A stretch of DNA of 64,000 nucleotides from Epichloe hybrida (lineage: Eukaryota; Ascomycota; Sordariomycetes; Hypocreales; Clavicipitaceae). A model generated the notes under the pieces. It was not told where the DNA came from and did no database searches. It saw only the letters and a program-made list of their open reading frames with translations. Where the stretch lies: contig JAFEKR010000002.1 of the NCBI GenBank assembly GCA_019022495.1, positions 558,001 to 622,000 on the forward strand, written 5' to 3'. The position numbers were made by a program, and so were the translations under genes. Numbering within the stretch: the first letter of the stretch is position 1; each line of letters starts with the position of its first letter. Below are positions 1-11,525 of the stretch, in pieces.

Positions 1-11
1 CCCCCTTTTAG

Positions 12-76
12 CAAAATGGTACTGCGAAGACTGCAAAGACCGTTTAAAAATTGGCAACAAAAAGGCTGGACGGTAG
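12..76 (+). CDS. Last exon of a PHD-finger protein (partial, probably ING family)
   Basis: Only the 3' end of a gene is inside the window. A pyrimidine-rich stretch ending TTTTAG at 6-11 looks like an intron acceptor. The following open frame reads KWYCEDCKDRLKIGNKKAGR and then TAG at 74-76. The W-[YF]-C-x2-C spacing is the C-terminal half of a PHD zinc finger, and the short basic tail after it resembles ING-type histone-acetyltransferase subunits that read H3K4 methylation. The assignment rests on about 20 residues, so another PHD protein is possible. Confidence 0.5.
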
Positions 77-725
77 ACACCGGCTCTTCCTTGGTACAGG
101 TTTTTTTTTTTTTTTTTTTTAACATGCTCGTGTAACATTGAATGCTTTCGTACCTAATGACGGCGTTTAACATGGCTGGTTGGCTCGGGCTGGCTGGGCT
201 TCGGTTTTGGGAAAGACGACTGTTCTTCTTCTTCTCTCTCTCTCCTGGCTTTTCTTCTTCTTCCTCATCTCTGGGGAGCGGCTCGTGGGTAGGGAGGGGC
301 ATCAATGTAGATGACTAGGATATCAGTACATTGTGATTGCTGGCGTTGGCCCGAGTTTTTGGAAGCAATTTTCGGATGGTACGGCAAAGCGATGTTATTT
401 CAGTGGGCCTTTGCTCGTGGAACGTGGGGACCTCCGTAGAAATGACTTATTAGATGTGGCGGTTCTATGTTCATCGAGGATCATGGCATGTAGAGCAAGC
501 ACTACCTGTGATGAAGCGCACGTACAACGTGACATGATTCCGAAGTTTGAGAACATATCCATGTTGAAACACTGATGTACAGAGGTGAAGAAATACGAGT
601 ACATGAAAGAATAGTTAGGACGACGCTGTGATTAAACGAACTAGGGATCCCTGCTCTCCCCGACTCGAGCCCGGGCAGAGGAAATGAAGAGAAAAGGGAC
701 GCGATGCGATGCGATGCGATGCGGC
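77..725. other. Intergenic region between two convergent 3' ends
   Basis: No supportable gene. It holds a T homopolymer at about 100-120, CT-rich stretches at 225-265, and a short GCGAT array at about 700-722 just past the end of the cis-prenyltransferase gene. The small open frames here lack recognisable motifs. Confidence 0.6.
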
Positions 726-2079
726 TCATTCCACCAACCGTCTATTCTTGGCCCTGGCCCTCATCAGGGGGGTCGCGGCGTCGTCCCTGTCCTTCTGCTT
801 CCGTCTCCACTGCCACTCGAGCATGACCCATATGAAGTGCTGCAGGTCAAAGTCGGGCCAGAGGCAGTCGATGAAGAAGATTTGCGTGTCCTGATGACAC
901 TGCCAGAGCATGAAGTCGCTTAGTCGCTCCACACCGCTTGTGCGGATGAACAGCTCCAGGGGCGGGTCCGAAGCCGTGTACATGTGGTCGTTGAGCGTGG
1001 CCGTCGTGATGCTCTCCGGGCTGGGCAGGCTGGATGAGCCGTACGAGGTGCCGCGGAGACGGCGCTCCGGCGAGTCGGGGGGAAGTGTGGTCGAGGAAGA
1101 GACGTCGCCGGCGTCGTCGTCGTCTTCATCATCATCATCATCATCATCATCATCCCCGGCAGACGGGGCGGGCGTGTCCTCGATGGCTTCGTCTGGGATC
1201 GTAGGGAGCGGCTCCTTGCCGTCGAGCTGCGTGGACATGATTTTTTGGCGTATGCGCGAGGGCGAGAACGGGGCGTTCCTGGGGGGAGGCGGGTCGAGGA
1301 AGTCCTCGACTGTGTTGCGGATGGCCGTTGTGATTTCGGCGCGGGATGTATAGGGGAAGCATATGTTGAGGACGGTCCTGTTTGAACGTTCAAGGTCAGC
1401 TTTTCTTGATTTTGAGAAGGAGAGGGGGGGGGGGAGGAAATAAAATGGATAACGGCGGAGTCGAGTTTCTCGTCGACAGAAAGAGCCGGAGGCCATACTT
1501 GTTGTTATGCTTGGTTCGAGCGACGGCCTTGTCTACCACCTTCAGGACATCTTCGCGGATCATTTCCGTCTGGCCCAGAACACGCACGCAGGCTCCGTAT
1601 CGGTCCAAGATGTCGCCGTAGGTGGTCAGCTGCTCGAGCTTGACTTTGGCCAGCTGCATGAGCCCTTCGACCTCGTGTTTGGGCCGGTTGTAGTTCTCGA
1701 CGCTGAATGCGTAGACGGTAATGACCTTGACGCCGCATTTGTAGCAGATTTCCATGATCTAACGCAATGGATGATCAGTATAGCGAAACCGACAAGACGC
1801 TCCCGGATTTCAAAGGTGGTAAGTAGTCTATTGCGAGAAACAAATATTTTGTTGACGCACCCTGGCGAGAGCTTCAAACCCACGATGATGTCCCTCTACA
1901 GTTTCCATGCGATGACTCTTGGCATACCGCCTGTTGCCGTCCATTTCAAACGCCACATGCTGAGGCATGGGGCCCTGGCGCAAGGCTCCGATGAGAAGCT
2001 CGCGAAGGCGATTGAGCGCCCATTCTCCCGGCGGGGACTCGAGCACCAGGCGGCGCAGCAGGGACACAATGTCCGACAT
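726..2079 (-). CDS. RER2: Dehydrodolichyl diphosphate synthase (cis-prenyltransferase)
   Basis: Catalytic subunit that extends farnesyl diphosphate with isopentenyl units in cis to make the dolichol backbone for ER glycosylation. Modelled exons: 2079-1861, 1758-1499, 1377-726 (376 aa). Residues 40-51 hold the family signature ending MDGNRR, with catalytic Asp47. Residues around 85-100 read VITVYAFSVENYNRP, residues 161-173 TVLNICFPYTSRA, and residues 303-316 FIRTSGVERLSDFM, the substrate-binding C-terminal motif. The start at 2079 (MSDIVSLL) gives a length typical of fungal Rer2-type enzymes; an upstream in-frame ATG at 2340 would add a segment without family similarity. An acidic linker of 13 Asp and one Glu (235-248, GAT/GAC repeat at about 1110-1153) interrupts the fold between conserved blocks. 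The next gene upstream is a pseudogene on the same strand. Confidence 0.9.
1110..1153. repeat. In-frame GAT/GAC trinucleotide repeat (poly-Asp)
   Basis: On the + strand this is ATC/GTC repeated with two CTT/TCG interruptions. On the coding strand it gives the Asp-rich linker of the cis-prenyltransferase. The uninterrupted ATC run at 1125-1153 is the length-variable type of microsatellite. Confidence 0.85.
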
Positions 2080-2510
2080 GACGGGGTGTTTGTGGGCGTC
2101 GTGATGTTTCCACGGTCGCGTGGGATGCTCAGGATGCTCAATATCGAGGGCTGTGACTGCCACTGACGATGGAGAGGAAGAGGACAAGGGGGCCAGTCGA
2201 GCAATACATAAACTCATGGAACAGGACGAGACGCAAACATTGACGGGCTGTGGGGATGCGACGACGAGGATGGATTGGGGAACCCTGGGCGGCTGTGGGG
2301 CTGAATCGTTACCAAAAAATGATTGGAATGATGAGGGCACGCAAGCTCTGGAGGGGCCATCACTATTATCGGGCCATGGACAAAGCTCTGGCCGACGAGA
2401 AACAGTTCTTTGGCCTGGAATTGTAGAATTGGTACAGGTATTAATTATCTCCTTGGCTAGTTATAGACAGTAATGAGATGTTGCTAAATATTTCATGTAT
2501 GCAGCTGAAC

Positions 2511-3704
2511 CTATTCCGACTCGCTCAAGAACTCTTCTTCAATGACAACAGAGCTTAGTATGGCACCTATACCGCCCAAGAGATACAGCAGCGGGGTGCT
2601 CAGTGCCAGTGAATACGAGAGCGGAATGGATAAAAATGCTTCAAACACCTCGCTGGCTACATGACAACGGGCATCAACGCTGGCCCTGCCAGCTGCGAGC
2701 AAACCCATTCGTAAGAGCTGCAAACTGCCAGTCATGTTGGCAGCCGAGCATCGGCGGGTACAAGACGTCTTTGTCGGATACCATTTCATCGTCTATTTCG
2801 AGGGCGTAGGCAACGTTGGACTGCTTCTCTCGACATCGAATAATTCCACCCCACACCACCCACAGCGGCGTACAAGTCAAGCATGTACATCGACCAAAAC
2901 TAAGATCACATGAAACAGTCAGTCTCCCTCTGTCAAACTTCAGGCGGAAGCAGGTGACATACAAGCCTTCTCCTCCCTTCCCGCTCAATGTTTCCAATGT
3001 CAGGGGGCCAGTGGCCTTCGTCATGTAGTGAGTCAGCGGCCACCAACGTGTTATATATTCCCATATGAGCCGCATCAAAAGTATCGGGGGAAATAGTTCG
3101 GAGATAAGAAAGATCCCATCGAGGGTGGTTGACAGCGCCGTCGCGAACCCGGCTGCTCACCAACGAGCACGATTCCCATGGTGGCGGCAAACAACGTCCT
3201 GTCATTTTGATATTCTGCTCATCCTATGATCGTAGCGAAGGACGGCTGATGAAAGAAGGGGAAGAAGGGGTAGATGGGGTAGATGATCTCAAAATAGATA
3301 TCTACCAAGTCGATGACGACGGCTTGGCTGGCAACATACGAGGCCTTCCAGATATTGCTCGGCCCTGGCTCCTAGTCGGGGGGCCAGCCAAGTACTTAAA
3401 ACGAGGGAAACAGGGGATTTGGCGAGTCGGAGTGCGTGCTCGAGCTTGAAGGAAAGGCACAATATGTTGTGGCATCAGCCTTGCTATTTTCTGGGTTGGT
3501 AGCACGTGGTAGAACACCTCGGAGAAGAGGTTTTCGACTGTACGTGTAAGGTTGGTTAAAGTCGTGACAGTTCTTGCAGCTTCTGCCATCACCGTCACTC
3601 AGTGGTCCGCAGTTTATGCTGCGCTTGTGACGGAAATCGCAGGCTTGTGTGACTGTGACGCGGCATTGCTTCACTTTGAAGCTGGCCCGGTTTTGCTGTT
3701 TCAT
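2511..3704 (-). pseudogene. Decayed Zn2Cys6 transcription factor (fungal_trans family)
   Basis: Pieces of one protein occur in the correct order on the minus strand but in shifted frames. At 3647-3546 is a zinc cluster (QACDFRHKRSINC then CKNC) in which two of the six Cys are lost: Arg replaces Cys2 and Tyr replaces Cys6. At about 3330-3240 is a fungal-specific TF domain start, LVDIYFEIIYPIYPFF then HQPSF. An in-frame TGA lies at 3221-3219, where family members carry Arg. Then come DRTLFAATMGIVLV, a frameshift near 3163, SSRVRDGAV and RWDLSYLRTISPDTF. A recognisable 63-nt intron (2962-2900) is followed by FWSMYMLDLY, a second frameshift near 2850, and GGIIRCREKQSNVAYALEID. An internal deletion joins this to LQLLRMGLL and the C-terminal STPLLYLLGGIGAIL. 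The changes are multiple and independent, so I call it non-functional. Family members activate pathway genes such as those for sugar or amino-acid use; the target of this one cannot be told. Confidence 0.85.
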
Positions 3705-4842
3705 TGATTGGTGGAAGCAAATCTGAGCTCAAAGTAGGAGTAGTGATGAGATGCTGACCATGCTGGTCGTGTGAATCCTTCATCGTCACCCGAAGCTGTC
3801 TCAGTTGCAAGTACGGAGTTGTTGTACAAGGTAGAAAGGATCCACAGGCTGTTTGTTTGTCGTCGACGATGTTCTTGACCTGTCAAACCCGTCCGCGATT
3901 TGGAGTTGTGCTTGTGTGAGTTGTGTGGCGCCCACCGTCGATGCCCCAGCCAAAGACGTTGGGCCTTCCAGTTGGCAGCGGGCCGTCTGTAGCGCACCAT
4001 GTCGGCTTCCCGAAAACGGGAACCAGCCAGACCACGTCGGGTAACCCGAAGGGTGTCTCAGCGAAACGTGCAGACTTGCCGCCATTGGCTCCGCCGTGTG
4101 GTTTGCATTTGGTTGACGTCAATGCAGACGCCTGATTCACAGTCGATTTTGGCAACAACGACCAGGTTCTTACTACTGAATTTCTGCAGGGAAGCGTCTA
4201 ACACACGCTGAAAAAAGTACAAGGCCATCGTCAAAGAAATGGCATATGTAGTAGCAGGGCCTTAAAAAAAGAGGAGCTACCTCCTTTGTACGGTTTTTTT
4301 TCTTCCATCATATATAAAAATGTTCATATGCGTTCCATCGCAGCAGGCCTTGACTGACAAAGGTTAATATGTATGTACTGTAGTCCGTACATATGTACGG
4401 AGCACGGAGTACTGGGCTTCATGACGACCTTGTCCAGCGCCCGTCAACGTGAATGGTCCGATAAGAGCCCCGCCAATTTGGAACGTGCCCCACGTTACAC
4501 CGTCCTCGAGCAGATTCAGCGCAGGAAAGCGATGACGAGAATGATGGAGCTGGAGCTGGAGCTACCAGCATTAAGCTCCAAACTGGTGGCGGCGGCGGAA
4601 TCTTTCCCGAAGCACTCAGTCGCCTCTCGTCCTCTCGTCCTCTCGCAACGAAGGCTTTCTGCCCAAAATTTGACCCATTTTCTGTCGTCGTCTTTGAGGA
4701 CATCTTCTGCCAGGCTTTTGTTTTGGCCTCATTTTGCCAAGCCTTCAACACTGCCACTGCGTGACGTCTCTTTATCCCCGCCCCGCTGTTCAATTGAGCT
4801 GTTTGTACCGCCCAGTGCCTGCCCTGGGACTGACGACCCAGC
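3705..4842. other. Intergenic; promoter and 5' leader of the GH63 gene
   Basis: No supportable gene. Several short open frames around 3700-4160 overlap on both strands and show no family motif. A copy of the dispersed motif (ACGGAGTAC) lies near 4404, beside GTACATATGTAC. The last 400 bp before the ATG at 4843 are CT-rich, typical of a fungal 5' leader. Confidence 0.5.
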
Positions 4843-7800
4843 ATGGTTGTCTTTGACGGTCACGAATACCTCACCGAGGAGGAGAGGCGCCTCAAGGAGG
4901 ATCGCGAGAGAACAAAATATTGGAAGAAATGGGGTCCCTACGTCGCTGAGCGCCAATGGGCTACGGGTGGGCTTGCATCGTTCCATCAATGGCCTTCCTT
5001 GACTCAAATTACTGACATGCTCCCAGTACGAGAGGATTATAGCGCTGACGGAGACGCTTGGAGTCGTACGTACCTCGTGACGCTTCACGTAATTTCAACG
5101 CGGGAGTTCTGACTTGTGCACAGATTTCCCTCACGATCACGCCCGATCCAGAGCTTTCAGGTGGGGTGAGGACGGTATTGCTGGTGTTTCCGACACGCAT
5201 GGCTTCCAGAACATCGCCTTTAGCTTTTGGAACGAAGAGGAGTATGTACTTCCCGACGCCACCATTTCAAAGAGCTTCTATCTGATTTCCTACGCAGCCC
5301 TTTTCTCAAAGAACGTCTTTTTGGTCTGTCCAATCCTCAAGGCAACCACGGTGAAGGTGTTAAAGAAGCACACTTCCACGTCGACAACACTCCTGTAAGC
5401 TTTCAAGCTTTCCAGCATGGTGAACTTGTGTGTGTGTGTGTGTGTGGAGACTATAACTAACAACGAAATAGACTGTAAGAATCTTACGGGTCCAATCCAC
5501 GAACGCTTATACTAACGGGTGCAGCACTCGTACATGAAGTTCCTCTACAAATACCCCCAAAAGAAGTTCCCATACGAAGATTTGCTTGAAGAAAATGCTC
5601 GAAGGGGTAAAGAGGACAAGGAGTATCAAATTGTTGACACTGGGATATTCAACGAGAATAGATATTGGGATATATTTATCGAAACCGCCAAAGAATCGAA
5701 CGATCCGGACGAGCTTTTATTTCGAGTCACGGCATGGAATCGAGGTCCTGACCCAGCGCCCCTCCACATCATACCCCATCTATGGTTTCGCAACACCTGG
5801 AGCTGGGGCCGTGAAGCCGAAGACAAGAAGCCTTCCATTGCGGCCGAGTCTGAGCTCTCGGTGAAATCGAAGCATCATAGTCTTGGTCATCGTTATGTGC
5901 ATTACTCACCGTCTCCGGGAGTTGGCTCGAGTGGCCAGGACGTTATGCCGCAACACATGTTCACGGAGAACGATACCAATTTCAGATCACTATACGGCCA
6001 GGAGAACAGGCAACCGTATGTCAAAGATGCATTCCACAGATACATTGTCGATGGACAAAAATCAGCCATCAACCCAGCAATGACGGGGACCAAGTCGGCT
6101 GCTTGGTTCAATTTCAACGAAGATGGTGGCGTGAACCCTGGCGAATGTGCCGGTAAGCTTGAGTCGCTTGTCTTTTCAGCTTACGTGAGGCTAACGTTTG
6201 TAGTTGTCCGATTTCGTTTCAGCAAGAAGAACATGACGTATCTGGATGAAGAAGTCTTTGACGATATCGTGGAGAAACGACGGGAAGAAGCGGACGAATT
6301 CTATTATCGACTGAGCCCTTTGCCCATGACGGACGATCTGCGCAACATTCAGAGGCAAGCATTCTCCGGAATGATGTGGACAAAACAGCACTATCATTTC
6401 ATCTGGGATCAATGGGCCAAAGGTGACCCAGCCACGCCACCACCGCCTCCTGGTCGACTGGGTGTACGCAATTCGCAATGGAAGCATATGCACTGTGACG
6501 ACATTCTGTCGATGCCGGATTCTTGGGAATACCCCTTTTTCGCTGCTTGGGACAGTGCTTTCCACTGCATTCCCTTGGCCATGATTGATCCCGACTTCGC
6601 CAAGAAGCAGCTTGACTTATTCACGAGAGAGTGGTACTGTCATCCCAATGGGCAGCTTCCAGCGTATGAAAATCCCCTTTAACACATGGAGAGTGAGCCT
6701 GGAAATACTAATGGCTTTATCCCTCTCCAGATACGAATGGAATTTTGGAGATGTCAACCCTCCTGTCCACGCGTGGGCGACATTTCGGACCTTCAAGATC
6801 GAGAGGAAAATGTATGGGCGCCAGGACATTGACTTTCTGGAACGAGTTTTCCAAAAGCTGCTGCTCAATTTCACCTGGTGGGTGAATCGAAAAGACGCCG
6901 ATGGAAAGAACATCTTCGAAGGAGGCTTCCTCGGACTTGACAACATTGGTTTGTTTAATCGATCAGAGCCGCTGCCCACGGGTGGTGTTTTGGAGCAAGC
7001 AGACAGCACTGGGTGGATGGCATTCTACTGTTTGTCGATGCTCAACATTGCACTCGAGCTTGCAAAGCATCGCCGTATTTATGAAGACATCGCCTCCAAA
7101 TTTTTTGAGCATTTCATTTTCATCAGCGACGCCATGACTTTCAGAACGGGTCACAAGGACGAAAAGTCTCTGTGGAACGAGCAAGACGGATTCTACTACG
7201 ATGCCATCTCCTGGGGTGGCCCTTGGATCCAACAGTTGCCTGTAAGGTCCTTGGTAGGACTCATCCCCCTATACGCTACTACAACCCTGGAGCCTGAGCT
7301 GCTCAACAAACTTCCATCGTTTCGAAAACGGGTCGAGTGGTTTGTCCACAACAGAGAGGATTTGGCAGAGAGAAATATGGCAAGCATCCGGAGGAGAGGC
7401 AAAGGCAACCGCTTGTTACTGTCAATCGTCAGTAAAGACAGGCTAGAGCAGATTCTGAAACGCATGTTGGACGAGGACGAGTTCTTCAGTGACCATGGCA
7501 TCCGGTCTCTATCAAAATATCATAAAGACCACCCGTTCTCCATGGAGGTTAATGGCCAGGAGTTCAAAGTTGGGTACGTTCCCGGCGACTCGGACAGTGG
7601 ATTGTTCGGAGGCAACAGCAACTGGAGAGGCCCCATCTGGCTCTGCGTCAATTTCTTGCTCGTCGAATCTCTCCAGCGGTACTACCTATTCTACGGCCCA
7701 GAGTTCCAGGTCGAGTGTCCAACCGGCAGTGGTGAGTACATGCATCTCGGCAAGGTTGCGGAGGAGATCCAACACCGGCTCCAACATCTCTTTGCCCGAA

Positions 7801-8430
7801 CCGACGACGGTAGACGTAGCATCAATGCAAAGGATGACCTTCTCGACTTTGATGAACACTGGAAAGACTATCTATGGTTCCACGAGTTCTTTGACGGCGA
7901 TACTGGTCGTGGCCTAGGTGCTACGCATCAGTGCGGCTGGACCGGTCTTATTGCACGAATGATTCACGACACCGGGTAAGTCCACCAATGAAGCTTAAAA
8001 CCTCTTGACGATCGCAGAGGCAATTGATTGACTAACAACTTACTTTTTACCCCACAGTGTCACCTGCCGTCTCCCGCAAACACCACGAACGCCATCTGTA
8101 GGCATGGCGCACTACTTTGACGACATCTTCCAGCGAACTCTGGACACTGGAAATCCAAGATCACCCGAGGCACGCAGGCATTTGCGTCGCTCATCCACTG
8201 CCCGATCTATCGGCGCCCGAAGCGACTTTGACGCCTCCCTGAACGGTGCGGATGATGATGACGCTCATTCCACGACCGACTCTGTGTTTCTAGATGACCC
8301 GGAGAAGAGCAAGGAAAAGGTAGAGGCAGACTTGCATATGCATCAGTACGTGTCCGATCAGTTGAATCGGTACAAAGATGGGACTCTGAACGGGCAAAAT
8401 CATGAAGACGAATTTGAAACCAAGGCTTAA
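4843..8430 (+). CDS. GH63-family glucosidase-like protein (yeast YMR196W type)
   Basis: Large (alpha/alpha)6-barrel protein related to mannosyl-oligosaccharide glucosidase, but without a signal peptide or membrane anchor, so probably cytosolic; the substrate is unknown. Modelled exons: 4843-4966, 5027-5065, 5124-5241, 5298-5394, 5472-5474, 5525-6152, 6204-6663, 6731-7975, 8058-8430 (1,028 aa). Family blocks in order: [29 protein letters not shown] with [20 protein letters not shown] with [80 protein letters not shown]-like and [20 protein letters not shown]; and [14 protein letters not shown]. The C-terminal ~100 residues are acidic and low-complexity. Every junction keeps frame. Exon 5 is only ACT, a single Thr codon (see findings). 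The 3' end converges on ATP5. Confidence 0.92.
5395..5471 (+). other. Intron 4 of the GH63 gene, with a GT microsatellite
   Basis: Donor GTAAGC, a (GT)n tract at about 5428-5446, branch-like ACTAAC ending near 5461 and acceptor AAATAG. It is followed by the 3-nt exon ACT (5472-5474) and a second intron, 5475-5524, with donor GTAAGA, branch ACTAAC and acceptor GTGCAG. Confidence 0.75.
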
Positions 8431-9044
8431 ACGAAAGAGAGATAGATGGGCGCTGATTGGCGAGATGGGCGTTTCCCATGGATCGGTAGTACAACGCCAG
8501 TCCATAAAATAGACTTAGATGGATGATGACTATTCTTCAACCTTGTGCTGTTGTGAACAAGCTCGTACATGTGTTGTGTACGCTCAAGTACAAGCTGTCC
8601 CTTGAAACCTGTCAGCCATGGGCCAACGCTTCGTGAAATGTAGCGCAGCACTTGCCAGTACGACTTGACAATGACAGAATCCAGTTCACTAGTCGAGCCC
8701 ATGGCACCAATCACACCAATTGAGTTTCAAGAAAGCTTCTATTCCACTACAAGTCCTCTCATGATCCTCACAAGACCACCGGACCCAACCCACCAACTCT
8801 CCCCGATCCCTCTATACACGCATCCCCAGGCATGGTCTTTCCCACCTCAGTAGTACAGGAGTCATACCGGAAGTAATTGCATCAAGAAAAAAAGGTATAC
8901 GGGATCAAAAGGATTCCCCCAAGACGTGACGGTTTCCATTGTTTTCTCGAGTACATAGGAAAATGCAATAAAATATAATAAATGGCTAATAGTCGCGTAG
9001 TGTAAACATTGTATTCCCCCCCCCCCCCTCCCTTTTTTTTTTTT
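8431..9044. other. Intergenic region between convergent genes
   Basis: Shared 3' flank of the GH63 gene and ATP5. It holds C- and T-homopolymers at 9017-9046 directly against the ATP5 stop codon, and an AT-rich stretch near 8960-8990. No gene is supportable. Confidence 0.6.
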
Positions 9045-10004
9045 TTACAAAGCATCATTGAGGAGCTTGTTCATCTTGGCGATGCGCGAAGAGACGCTAA
9101 GATCGATAGTGCGGTCGCCGACCTCGACGACGAGTCCGCCGATGATGTCGGGGTTGACTTCGTTGGTGACCTTGAGCTTCTTGCCTTGGCCTACGTACTG
9201 GGACTTGGAGATGGCGGCTTCGAGACGAGAAAGGGTCTTGTTGTCGAGGGGCTGATTTTTTGGGGGGGTTCGAGTGGTTTCTGATTAGCGTTTTTTTTTT
9301 TTGGAACTCCCCCTTTCGAAAATTCGCCTGGTGGATATGGGATAATGAGTGGTCGGATGGTAAAAACTAGACTCACCTGGGCGGAAGTAACCTTGAGCTC
9401 GACCTCGCCGCGGGAAGCGCGCATGATGTCGCCGAATTTGACGCAGACATCCTTTAGCAATCCGAGGCGGTTGTTCTCGGCGAGCGTGTCGAGGAAGTTC
9501 TTGACGGTCTCGGCACCGGCACCGGCACCGGCACCGGCCTGCTTGGCTAGCTCGGCGACGACAGCTGACTTGTCTTTGGCGGTCAAGCTGGGGGTGTGGA
9601 GGATCTGGTCCAGCTTGGGGTCCTTCTCGACGAGAGCGTTGAGCGTGCTGATGGCCTTGGCGGTGGGTTCAAGGGTGGACGACTTCGCGGCGGCAGTGTA
9701 CTGGAAATTGACGCATCAATGTTAGCCCCAATCATGGCGGAATCTCATCGATTGCGTCGTGTCATGTCGTCTTTTTTCTGTTTTTTTTTCTTTTCGGCCT
9801 CGCGCATGTGCAAATGGCAGGCAGGACGGGGCATACCAGAGCAGAGGCGTAGGTGCCATCGAGACCGAATACAGCAATGGGGGGCTGGCTCTCGGTAGAA
9901 GCGGCGGCGGCGGCGGCGAAAGATCGCACAGGCGTGGCGCGCAGAGTCACGGCGCGCTGGGGAGCAGCGGCACGGACGGTGCGGAAGACTTGTCGAGAGA
10001 ACAT
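9045..10004 (-). CDS. ATP5: Mitochondrial F1Fo-ATP synthase subunit 5 (OSCP)
   Basis: OSCP joins the peripheral stalk to the F1 head of ATP synthase. Modelled exons: 10004-9837, 9700-9377, 9251-9045 (232 aa). Residues 1-35 are a basic, Ala-rich mitochondrial presequence. They are followed by PPIAVFGLDGTYASALYTAA, LLKDVCVKFGDIMRASRGEV, and the C-terminal hallmark VNPDIIGGLVVEVGDRTID. The length matches other fungal OSCPs. An Ala-Gly dipeptide run at residues 111-119 (repeat at 9511-9538) sits between helices and is unusual. The start at 10004 was chosen because it begins the presequence; an in-frame ATG at 10175 lies in the probable leader. Confidence 0.95.
9511..9538. repeat. Hexanucleotide repeat coding for Ala-Gly in ATP5
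   Basis: About four and a half copies of GGCACC (coding strand GGTGCC), in frame, giving alternating Gly and Ala inside the OSCP protein. Confidence 0.85.
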
Positions 10005-10541
10005 GATGAAGATGTTGACGGAAGAAGGGGAGGCGGAAGATGGAGTTCGACGGGCGAGGGTGATATCTCGTGGAGCTTCGGTTTTCGTGATGAGAGGTTT
10101 CTCTGGTCGGCAATTTCGGAAGTTGCTGCCTTGTTTTATGGTGAGGCACCAACATTTGCGGTCTTGCATAACCACCCACTTTTTGGGTCAAAGGAAGGCC
10201 TTCTTAAGTCGGCTATTATTTCCGTGTAGTCGGCCTCGATAAAAAAAGATACAAAAACGCAAAAAAAAAAAAATCATCAAGTGCAGCCGACGAGAACTAA
10301 TGGGCTACTTATACTCGTTCTATCGATTCGTGCTGTTAAAGTCTATGGTTCTACAGAGGCATCGATCGCAGTGATAACGTGACCCAAAGAAGCGCAACAG
10401 CTCAAACTCAACAATCGTATTTGTCAAGACCGTGTCCCAAATCCATCCATCCATGCTCAATACCGTGCCGGTGAAATTCCTGAACGCCTCAATAATCATA
10501 CATGTTACACACAGGCCCTCCCTGGCGCCTGATTGCGGCGC
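10005..10541. other. ATP5 promoter region and MOB1 3' flank
   Basis: No gene seen. It contains an A homopolymer at about 10261-10273 and a short CATC repeat near 10441. ATP5 and MOB1 lie head to tail on the minus strand. Confidence 0.5.
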
Positions 10542-11525
10542 TTAATCGCTCTTCAGCATGCTGTCAACAAGATCACCCAGCGGGCCCCAATAATCTCTTC
10601 CACTGGCCAAGCTATGCTCGTCAATGAAAAGCACATACTGCTTGAAACTGGTGTTCAAGTGCGGCTCCAGACCAAGCTCCCGGATCACAGGGTAGTGATG
10701 GCAGTAGATGTGGGCGTACACTCGATACATACGCTTGAAGATTTGCCGAACAAGCGCAGGGAATGATTTGGGGAAGGGAACGCCTGCGTACCATATGAGC
10801 ATGCTATTTCACTAGGGGAATAAATACTTGCGTGCAACGTACCAATTTTGCTAGGGAGTACAGATTCGTTGTCAATGTTCGATTGCACCCAAGTCATGAG
10901 CTGTTCGATATAGGCCGGAGCCGGCATCTTGGTTGGTCGCTTATAATTTTCGTTGTCTTGCCAAAGATACTCGAACCTGACTTCGGTCAGCCATGTCCGT
11001 CAACAGACAAGTGCACACACAATGCACGCCATTTCGCCAACGTACTCATCTGTGGCCTTCATTTCGGGGCATGATTGAGGAGAGCAGAACTCGGTGATTG
11101 CTCCATACAACAAATTGATTTGGTTGTAGAAATCGACCACTGCGGCAAAAGGTTATGATGCTGTTCATCAAAAGGGAGAGAAGACCTATTTGTGCGAGAA
11201 ACCCACTGTTTACAGCCAGCCACTCGTTTTCATCCTCGCCTTCTGGCAGCTTCACCACCTTTCTCAAACTGCCACCTCCAAGTGTCACCTCGGCATACTG
11301 CCGGAGCTGGTAGCTAGTGGCACCGCCTTTGCCCACGCGAGGACGGAACTGGTTCTTAGTCCGCTGGTTACTGCTCGTGGTAAGCACGTCAGCGATCATG
11401 ATCTCGGTAGCTGGTAATGTGGGAGATTCAGGGTCGTCCTCGAGAACGGAGATGATGGTATGGTCCAGTCGCGACATGGTTGTGACGGATTTGGGGCTCA
11501 GGTAACGAAAAGCAGCGGAAGCCAT
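10542..11525 (-). CDS. MOB1: MOB1-type kinase activator
   Basis: Mob proteins bind and activate NDR/LATS (Dbf2-like) kinases in the mitotic-exit/septation network. Modelled exons: 11525-11207, 11139-11046, 10976-10843, 10783-10542. Conserved blocks: [75 protein letters not shown], and [20 protein letters not shown] with [20 protein letters not shown]. The zinc ligands (two Cys in CSPQSC, two His near HIYCHH) are present. The full frame gives 262 aa. Starting instead at ATG 11399 (MIADVLTT) gives 220 aa, closer to the usual ~220; the upstream 42 residues show no family similarity, so the shorter start is the likelier one. Confidence 0.92.

Noticed and set aside
3701..4158. Several 60-100 codon frames on both strands
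   Set aside because: Mutually overlapping, with no family motif and no splice context.
5525..6682. Reading through 6153-6203 as coding
   Set aside because: The 51-nt segment is a multiple of 3 and open, but it has GTAAGC, a CTAAC branch and TTTGTAG, and removing it restores ECAVVRFRFS, the family sequence.
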